A DNA stretch of 10,949 nt from Thermocaproicibacter sp036741535. Its GTDB lineage: Bacteria; Bacillota; Clostridia; Oscillospirales; Acutalibacteraceae. The stretch spans positions 1 through 10,949 of the forward strand of contig DAINSB010000076.1 of assembly GCA_036741535.1 (NCBI GenBank), read 5' to 3'. A program made the position numbers and the translations under genes. Below, piece by piece: positions 6,717 to 10,949 of the stretch. Numbering within the stretch: the first letter of the stretch is position 1; each line of letters opens with the position of its first letter. Below the pieces are notes generated by a model. It saw only the letters and a list, made by a program, of their open reading frames with translations. It was not told the origin of the DNA and did not search any database.

Positions 6717-7601
6717 CTACACTTTCACGCTGACGTTCTTGCCGAGCAGCCCGCTCGGTTTGATGATCAGAATGATGATCAGCACGACGAAAGCGATGGC
6801 TCCGGAGAGCTGGGAATTCCAGGCGGTCACGAACGTCTCGATGAGGCCGAGGAGGATGCCGCCCGCAAACGCGCCCGGAATCAGGCCGATGCCGCCGAAC
6901 ACGGCCGCGACGAACGCCTTGATGCCGGGCTGCAGGCCCATGTACGGGTCGAGGCTGGAATAGAGGATGGACACCAGAACGCCCGCGGCGCCCGCCAGGG
7001 CGGAGCCGATGGCGAACGTCGCGGAAATGGTCGTATCGACGTTGATCCCCATCAGAGCCGCCGCATCCTTATCCGTCGAGGTCGCGCGCATCGCCTTCCC
7101 GATCTTCGTCCGGTAGATCACGACCTGCAGCAGGATCATCAGCAGCAGGGATGTGCCGAGAATGATCAGGTGAAGCGTATCCGTGCGGATCGGCCCGAAC
7201 ATGATGGTTTTCTGGGCCAGAATTCCGGCCGGATATGTCCTCGGATTGCCCCCGAACAGCCAGTTGAAGCCGTTTTCAAGGAGCAGCGACACGCCGATTG
7301 CCGTGATCAGCAGAGAGATGTTCGCCGCCTTTCTGAGCGGCTTGTAGGCGACGCGCTCGATGATCACGCCCGCAAGCCCCGCCCCCGCCATGGCAATCAG
7401 CAGCGTCGGTACGAACGAAAACCCGAAATCCGTTGCGACAAAGTAGCCGATGAAAGCTCCCACCATGAGAATATCGGCGTGCGCAAAGTTGATCAGCCCG
7501 ATGATGCCGTAGACCATGGTGTAGCCCAGAGCAATCAGGGCATACACGCTTCCCAGCGAAAGGCCATTAATCAGCTGCTGTAAAAATTCGACCAATCTCA
7601 A
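6717..7601 (-). CDS. livH: Branched-chain amino acid ABC transporter permease LivH
   Basis: Second channel subunit. 294 residues, normal for the family. Seen: N-terminal NGLSLGSVYALIALGYTMVY and GLINFAHADILMVGAF, the LivH hallmark around residues 35-50; several membrane segments; and the ATPase-contact loop at about 174-190 (TSTDKDAAALMGIN). Start: TTG at 7601, nine bases after GGGAGGG. An ATG at 7606-7608 lies between them but is in another frame and only two bases from the Shine-Dalgarno sequence. A second in-frame TTG at 7595 is spaced less well. It follows livJ after 95 bases that hold two hairpins. Confidence 0.94.
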   Translation of the reverse strand: MRLVEFLQQLINGLSLGSVYALIALGYTMVYGIIGLINFAHADILMVGAFIGYFVATDFGFSFVPTLLIAMAGAGLAGVIIERVAYKPLRKAANISLLITAIGVSLLLENGFNWLFGGNPRTYPAGILAQKTIMFGPIRTDTLHLIILGTSLLLMILLQVVIYRTKIGKAMRATSTDKDAAALMGINVDTTISATFAIGSALAGAAGVLVSILYSSLDPYMGLQPGIKAFVAAVFGGIGLIPGAFAGGILLGLIETFVTAWNSQLSGAIAFVVLIIILIIKPSGLLGKNVSVKV

Positions 7602-7610
7602 AATTCATTT

Positions 7611-7617
7611 CCCTCCC
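7611..7617 (-). promoter_or_regulatory. Ribosome binding site of livH that decides a TTG start
   Basis: GGGAGGG, two bases before an out-of-frame ATG (7608) and nine bases before the in-frame TTG (7601). No other in-frame start with suitable spacing is present. Confidence 0.65.
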
Positions 7618-7624
7618 AAATCAT

Positions 7625-7694
7625 CCGGTTTTTCGCTGAGAAGCGCGGCCTCAGCAGGAAAGGCGCGCTCTCAGACCGGCCGCCGTGTCGGCGG
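7625..7694 (-). other. Intercistronic hairpins between livJ and livH
   Basis: Two bases after the livJ stop codon lies CCGCCG/CGGCGG (7694-7680). Next comes a longer stem in which CTGAGA-GCGC (7674-7665) pairs with GCGCTTCTCAG (7646-7636), extended outward by CCGGT/ACCGG (7679-7675 with 7629-7625). No T-run follows. Such structures after a binding-protein gene commonly protect the upstream mRNA so that more binding protein than permease is made; that role is inferred here. Confidence 0.55.
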
Positions 7695-7696
7695 AC

Positions 7697-8878
7697 TTAT
7701 GCGTCGGGCTGTACTTTCTTGAAGAACTTCTCTTTGCCGTCTTCCGTCTTGATGATGACCGCGGCCTTGACGGCATCGCGGCTCGAGTTGAATTTGATGT
7801 GGCCGGAAACGACCGTCCCGTCATAGTTTTTCAGAGCATCGCGGATCTTCGCGGCATCCGTGCCGCCCGCTTTCGCAATGCACTGGAGCAGGACCTTGCC
7901 GGCATCGTAGTTCAGGGCCGCCATCGCGTCCGGCGTGGTGTCCTGGCCGTACTTTGCCTTATAGGCCTTGATGAAATCGACGACTTCCTTGGCCGTGTCG
8001 TCCGGAGAATAATGGTTGGAGAAGTAAGAATTGTTGACCGCGTCGCCGCCGATGGAGAACAGGTCGGAGGAATCCCATCCGTCGCCGCCGAGGAACGTCG
8101 CCTTAATGCCGGCCGCGCGGGCTTCCTTCGCGATCACGGCCACGGTGTTGTAGTAGTCCGGCAGGAACATGACGTCCGGGTTCTTCGGCGCCACCTTCGT
8201 CAGCTGCGCGTTAAAATCCTTGTCTCCGGTGTTGTACGTTTCGGTATCGACGATCTTGCCGCCCTTTTTGGTGAAGTATTCGTTGAAAGCGTCGGCCAGG
8301 CCCTTCGAATAGTCGTCGCCGTTGTTGTAAACAATCGCGGCCGTCTTCGCCTTCAGGTCGTCGGCCGCGAAAGTCGCGACCGCCTGGCCCTGGAACGGGT
8401 CGATGAAGCAGGTGCGGAAAATAAAGTCGCCCGCCTGGGTGATCTTCGTATTGGTGCCGGTGCCGGTCACCATGGGGATCTGATACTGCTGGCAGATCGG
8501 AGCGAGGGAATTTGCGCACGTGCTGGTCAGAGGCCCTACGATGGCGACGACCTTATCACTGTTGATCAACTTCTGGCCGACGGTGACAGCCGTCGCCGCT
8601 TTGCCCTCGTCGTCCGAAAAGATGAACTGGACCTTACTGCCGAGAACGCCGCCCGCCGCATTGGTCTCCTCTTCCAAGAGCTGCAGCCCTTTCTGCGCGG
8701 ACTGGCCGAATGTGGAGGTCTGACCGGTCAGAGGCGTCACAACGCCAACCTTGATGGTACCGCCGGAAGCGGTTCCGCTCCCGCCGGAAGACTTTGTTGA
8801 CACGCCGCCGCCCTGGCACCCTGCGAGTGAGGCCGTCATGGCCGCGGTTAAAACGGCCGCCAGTATTTTCCTGTTCAT
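7697..8878 (-). CDS. livJ: Branched-chain amino acid ABC transporter substrate-binding lipoprotein
   Basis: Extracellular, lipid-anchored receptor that captures the amino acid and delivers it to LivHM. 393 residues. Seen: signal peptide with basic start and hydrophobic core, lipobox LAGC with the acylated Cys at residue 21, then a Gly/Ser-rich linker (about 22-43) as in Gram-positive lipoproteins. The mature domain begins IKVGVVTPLTGQ and contains GKAATAVTVGQKLI, VVAIVGPLTS and IPMVTGTGTN, as in the periplasmic-binding-protein 6 (Leu/Ile/Val) family. ATG at 8878 has AAGGAGGG six bases upstream. First gene of the liv operon. LivK is an equivalent name; the ligand among Leu, Ile, Val or a relative cannot be decided from sequence alone. 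Confidence 0.94.
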   Translation of the reverse strand: MNRKILAAVLTAAMTASLAGCQGGGVSTKSSGGSGTASGGTIKVGVVTPLTGQTSTFGQSAQKGLQLLEEETNAAGGVLGSKVQFIFSDDEGKAATAVTVGQKLINSDKVVAIVGPLTSTCANSLAPICQQYQIPMVTGTGTNTKITQAGDFIFRTCFIDPFQGQAVATFAADDLKAKTAAIVYNNGDDYSKGLADAFNEYFTKKGGKIVDTETYNTGDKDFNAQLTKVAPKNPDVMFLPDYYNTVAVIAKEARAAGIKATFLGGDGWDSSDLFSIGGDAVNNSYFSNHYSPDDTAKEVVDFIKAYKAKYGQDTTPDAMAALNYDAGKVLLQCIAKAGGTDAAKIRDALKNYDGTVVSGHIKFNSSRDAVKAAVIIKTEDGKEKFFKKVQPDA

Positions 8879-8905
8879 AATAGACCCTCCTTATTAAATA
8901 GAACT

Positions 8906-8950
8906 AAATAAAAAAGTGCGCAAAGCAATCCCCCTGATTGATTTGCACAC
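8906..8950 (-). terminator. Terminator-like hairpin in the livJ leader (candidate attenuator)
   Basis: On the minus strand a 15-base stem (8950-8936 with 8930-8916; one G-U pair, one mismatch) with a five-base loop is followed directly by TTTTTTATTT. It lies about 45 bases after the predicted transcription start and about 28 bases before the livJ start codon, so it would stop liv transcripts prematurely. No convincing alternative antiterminator pairing was found by eye in the 45 bases upstream. Confidence 0.6.
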
Positions 8951-9002
8951 CTTTGTTTCAAAATATGTAGTTTATGGATACCCGCATTAAAAATTTAAAG
9001 CT

Positions 9003-9031
9003 ATTATAAACGATATTTCCACAGTTGTCAA
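9003..9031 (-). promoter_or_regulatory. Sigma-A promoter of the liv operon
   Basis: On the minus strand, -35 TTGACA (9031-9026), a 17-base spacer and -10 TATAAT (9008-9003): a perfect consensus. Transcription would start near 8996, leaving a leader of about 118 bases before livJ. A promoter this strong fits with downstream control by the leader hairpin. Confidence 0.9.
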
Positions 9032-9158
9032 TCTCTTTTGGCACATTGTTTTGAATAATTTAAGCTGGAAACTTGCAAAATTAAGGACCTTCCGTTCCGG
9101 AAAGAGGTCTTTGCGGGACCGTTCCCTCGGGGAGAGAATTTCCGCGTCCGGCTATTTT
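9032..9158. other. Stretch without a recognisable gene
   Basis: Between the liv promoter and the end of the putative small RNA. It holds one neat imperfect hairpin (GACC-TTCCG with CGGAA-bulge-GGTC, 9086-9109). Open frames crossing it lack ribosome binding sites. No convincing plus-strand promoter was found; TTGGCA at 9038 has no good -10 partner. Confidence 0.4.
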
Positions 9159-9204
9159 CCAAAAACACAAAAGCCGGTCGTACGACCGGCTTTTGTGTTT
9201 TTGG
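9159..9204 (-). terminator. 46-base perfect palindrome, intrinsic terminator of the putative sRNA
   Basis: Both halves (9159-9181 and 9182-9204) are exact reverse complements with no unpaired centre. The core AAGCCGGTCG/CGACCGGCTT is flanked by A-rich and T-rich arms, so either strand gives a GC stem followed by TTTTGTGTTTTTGG. Only the minus strand has a transcription unit leading into it (promoter at 9312-9340). Confidence 0.75.
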
Positions 9205-9305
9205 GGAGGAGTTGTATTGAAAAGGCGTGGCTCTTTAGCCACAGAAACTTATAATCAAAATTAATCAAAATAGAACCGCCGCGTGCAGGCGGCTTGATTT
9301 TTTCT
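9160..9305 (-). ncRNA. Putative small regulatory RNA with C-rich anti-Shine-Dalgarno motif
   Basis: About 146 bases between a near-consensus promoter and a strong intrinsic terminator, with no plausible coding frame. Order of elements, 5' to 3': stem CCGCC/GGCGG with loop TGCACGC (9292-9276), an A/T-rich single-stranded part, stem GTGGCT/AGCCAC with loop AAAG (9242-9227), an apparently unpaired CTCCTCCCC (9211-9203), then the terminator stem. C-rich unpaired tracts of this kind mark Firmicute sRNAs that block ribosome binding sites (FsrA, RsaE/RoxS type). Sequence identity with a known RNA family was not recognised. The tract is complementary to the Shine-Dalgarno regions of several genes here, notably livH (TTTGGGAGG pairs with one bulge). 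That complementarity is expected of any anti-SD motif, so targets are inference. Confidence 0.55.
9276..9292. other. Short GC-rich hairpin followed by T-rich DNA on both strands
   Basis: CCGCC/GGCGG with a seven-base loop. On the plus strand CTTGATTTTTTC follows, and on the minus strand TTCTATTTTG. It forms the 5' stem of the putative minus-strand RNA. The short stem and interrupted T-run make it at most a weak terminator, although on the plus strand it could shield rlmD from upstream transcription. Confidence 0.4.
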
Positions 9306-9311
9306 GTCTTT

Positions 9312-9340
9312 ATTATATTGCCGACGATGCCGGTCGTCAA
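9312..9340 (-). promoter_or_regulatory. Sigma-A promoter of the putative small RNA
   Basis: On the minus strand, -35 TTGACG (9340-9335), a 17-base spacer and -10 TATAAT (9317-9312): 11 of 12 consensus positions at ideal spacing. The predicted start is near A9305. No ORF with a ribosome binding site follows, and the next terminator is the palindrome at 9159-9204. Confidence 0.7.
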
Positions 9341-9355
9341 TGCTTTTACAGGAGA

Positions 9356-9383
9356 TTGTGCAAGATTCTACTATTTGTATAAA
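9356..9383 (+). promoter_or_regulatory. Possible promoter of rlmD
   Basis: TATAAA (9378-9383, five of six) is preceded at 16 bases by TTGTGC (9356-9361, three of six). It is the best plus-strand candidate before rlmD and would leave a leader of about 140 bases that includes a GAAAGCG/CGCTTTC stem (9437-9475). Confidence 0.3.
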
Positions 9384-9530
9384 ACGTTGCTTTGCGGGTG
9401 AATATTTTAGGTATTTTTGGGCCCCGTTTTCCCCCGGAAAGCGTCGGTTTTCGGATCGCCGCGCAGGGCGCTTTCTTGTATTCCGGCCGCCGCGATGCTA
9501 AACTGTAAGAAAAAGGCTCAGGGAGGCAAT

Positions 9531-10895
9531 ATGGAACTGCAGAAAAACCAGATCATCCCCCTCGCGATCACGGGATATTCCGCGGAGGGAAGCGGCGTGG
9601 GGCATTATAACGGGATCGCCGTATTCGTTCCGCTGACCGCGGCCGGCGACCGGGTCGAAGCGAAGATCCTGAAAACGGCGAAGAACTTCGCCTACGGCAA
9701 AGCGGAGCGGATCGTCTCTCCCTCCGAGGACCGCATCCCCGTGGACTGCCCGCAGTTCTCCCGGTGCGGGGGCTGCGTCTTCCGCCATATTGCCTACCCT
9801 GCGGAGCTGCGCGCAAAGCAGCAGCGCGTGCAGGACGCTCTGGAACGCATCGCCGGGTTCCATTTCGCGGTTCTGAAACCGATCGTGGGTGCCGGGGACC
9901 CCGACCGCTACCGCAACAAGGCGCAGCTCCCCATCGGGGGCGGCCCCGACAACCTTCAGATGGGATTTTACGCCGCGCGGAGCCACCGCATCATCGACTG
10001 TGCCGAGTGCCTGCTCCAGCCGGAGGAATTCGCGCTCGCGACAGCCGCTTTCCGGGAGTGGGAACACGCCACGCGCGACAGCGTCTATGACGAGAGCACC
10101 GGCAGGGGCGCCCTGCGGCATCTTTTTCTACGCAAAGCGGAGGCGACGGGGGAGATCATGGCCTGCGTGGTGGTCAACGGCAACGGCGTCCACAACGAGC
10201 CGGAGCTCGTCTCCCTGCTGCGGCGGAAGGTCCCGGGCCTCGCAAGCGTCGTTGTCAACAGCAACCGCGAAAAGACGAACGTGATTCTCGGCAGAAAATG
10301 CCGGACCGTCTGGGGAAGCGATTCCATCACCGACCGGCTGTGCGGCCTGAGTTTCCGCATCTCCCCGCTGTCCTTCTACCAGGTCAACCCGAAGCAGGCG
10401 GAGCGCCTCTACGCGCTCGCCGGGCGGTACGCGGGCCTGACCGGGCGGGAGACCGTCCTCGACCTCTACTGCGGCACAGGCACCATCGGCCTCTCCATGG
10501 CGAAAAACGCGGCGCGCGTCGTCGGCGTCGAGATCGTGGAACAGGCGGTCGGGGACGCTCAGCGCAACGCGGCGGAAAACGGGATCGAAAACACGGAATT
10601 CCACTGTGGAGACGCGGCCGAGGCCGCGGAGATGCTGAAAAACCGCGGCATCCGCCCGGACGTGGTCGTCCTGGACCCCCCGCGCAAGGGCTGCGACCCG
10701 GCGCTGATCGGCACCGTCGCCGAAATGGCGCCCCCGCGCGTGGTGTACGTTTCCTGCGACCCCGCCACGCTGGCGCGCGACCTCAAGCGGTTCGCCCGGT
10801 ACGGATTCAAGACCATGGAGGTCACGCCCGTGGACATGTTCCCCCGCACGGCGCACGTTGAGTGCGTGGCATTGATAACGAGGGTAAAAAAGTGA
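9531..10895 (+). CDS. rlmD: 23S rRNA (uracil-C5)-methyltransferase, RlmD/RlmCD type
   Basis: SAM-dependent enzyme that methylates C5 of a uracil in 23S rRNA (U1939 in E. coli numbering; Gram-positive RlmCD also acts on U747). 454 residues, usual for the family. Seen: N-terminal TRAM-type RNA-binding domain (about 1-62), the iron-sulfur ligands CX5CX2C (Cys73, Cys79, Cys82) with a probable fourth Cys at 157, and FYQVNPKQ (282-289). The SAM site is LDLYCGTGTIG (310-320), with VVLDPPRKG (379-387). The catalytic nucleophile is Cys409 in SCDP, with the general base Glu444 in HVE. Start: ATG at 9531 with GGGAGG four bases upstream; the frame is open to 9417, and ATG at 9495 has no ribosome binding site. 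RlmD versus RlmCD, or a 5-methyluridine paralogue acting on tRNA, cannot be separated by eye. It is monocistronic within the window. Confidence 0.93.
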   Translation: MELQKNQIIPLAITGYSAEGSGVGHYNGIAVFVPLTAAGDRVEAKILKTAKNFAYGKAERIVSPSEDRIPVDCPQFSRCGGCVFRHIAYPAELRAKQQRVQDALERIAGFHFAVLKPIVGAGDPDRYRNKAQLPIGGGPDNLQMGFYAARSHRIIDCAECLLQPEEFALATAAFREWEHATRDSVYDESTGRGALRHLFLRKAEATGEIMACVVVNGNGVHNEPELVSLLRRKVPGLASVVVNSNREKTNVILGRKCRTVWGSDSITDRLCGLSFRISPLSFYQVNPKQAERLYALAGRYAGLTGRETVLDLYCGTGTIGLSMAKNAARVVGVEIVEQAVGDAQRNAAENGIENTEFHCGDAAEAAEMLKNRGIRPDVVVLDPPRKGCDPALIGTVAEMAPPRVVYVSCDPATLARDLKRFARYGFKTMEVTPVDMFPRTAHVECVALITRVKK

Positions 10896-10949
10896 GTGTG
10901 TGAAAAGCCCGGGAATACCGGTACTTTCGGGGTTTGCGGGCAAAATTCC

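Noticed and set aside
7685..8800. Plus-strand open frame opposite livJ.
   Set aside because: The minus strand encodes a lipoprotein signal peptide and a complete binding-protein fold; the plus frame is compositional.
8958..8987. Nine-codon leader ORF (MRVSINYIF) ending just before the liv leader hairpin, containing Val and two Ile codons.
   Set aside because: It has no Shine-Dalgarno sequence, its ATG would lie only about nine bases from the transcription start, there is no Leu codon, and no alternative pairing typical of peptide-coupled attenuation was found.
9217..9264. A 15-codon plus-strand ORF (TTG start) preceded by GGGGAGGAG.
   Set aside because: The apparent ribosome binding site is the complement of the C-rich tract of the putative minus-strand RNA, the ORF contains that RNA's second hairpin, and no plus-strand promoter reads into it past the palindrome.
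9152..9340. Minus-strand 62-codon open frame across the palindrome.
   Set aside because: Its ATG lies within the -35 region of the small-RNA promoter, no ribosome binding site precedes it, and it reads through the terminator stem.
10904..10942. Inverted repeat after rlmD resembling a terminator.
   Set aside because: The stem has a mismatch and wobble pairs, and it is followed by TGCGGGC rather than a T-run; the window ends too soon to judge.
10128..10943. Minus-strand open frame opposite rlmD.
   Set aside because: It covers the SAM and catalytic motifs of rlmD in antisense and has no start signal of its own.

Overview
The window reads as chromosome of a high-GC anaerobic Firmicute, probably Clostridia/Oscillospiraceae-like. 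This rests on GC-rich coding DNA with AT-rich promoters, strong GGAGG-type ribosome binding sites, consensus sigma-A promoters, TTG/GTG starts, a lipoprotein-type binding protein, and the family content. The taxon is an inference from style, not from a marker gene.

Layout. Positions 1-1942 (minus strand) hold the promoter-proximal end of a polyamine ABC transporter operon: potA (ATPase), then potB (permease, cut by the window edge). It is read from a consensus promoter at 1914-1942 through a leader with three tandem hairpins. Divergently, 2188-4011 (plus) is a lone two-part protein: a family 2 glycosyltransferase fused to TPR-like helical repeats and rich in cysteine. Positions 4046-8878 (minus) are a complete branched-chain amino acid ABC transporter operon transcribed livJ-livH-livM-livG-livF. 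It has a perfect-consensus promoter (9003-9031), a terminator-like hairpin in the leader, an intercistronic hairpin after livJ, translationally coupled distal genes and an intrinsic terminator at 4046-4094. Between livF and that terminator lies a 200-base non-coding stretch full of inverted repeats. Positions 9531-10895 (plus) encode an RlmD/RlmCD-type rRNA uracil-C5 methyltransferase.

The least ordinary part is the 650-base gap between livJ and rlmD. On the minus strand it contains a near-consensus promoter (9312-9340), about 145 bases without a plausible ORF, two hairpins, an exposed CTCCTCCCC tract and a 46-base perfect palindrome with a U-rich tail. Together these look like an undescribed small regulatory RNA with an anti-Shine-Dalgarno C-rich motif, as in FsrA- or RsaE-type Firmicute sRNAs. 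A second unexplained item is a paired-hairpin motif of about 40 bases. It occurs once in the potA leader and once after livF, and the two copies differ in ways that keep the stems paired.

How the genes work together: two high-affinity uptake systems (polyamine and branched-chain amino acid) flank an unrelated glycosyltransferase; nothing shows a shared pathway.
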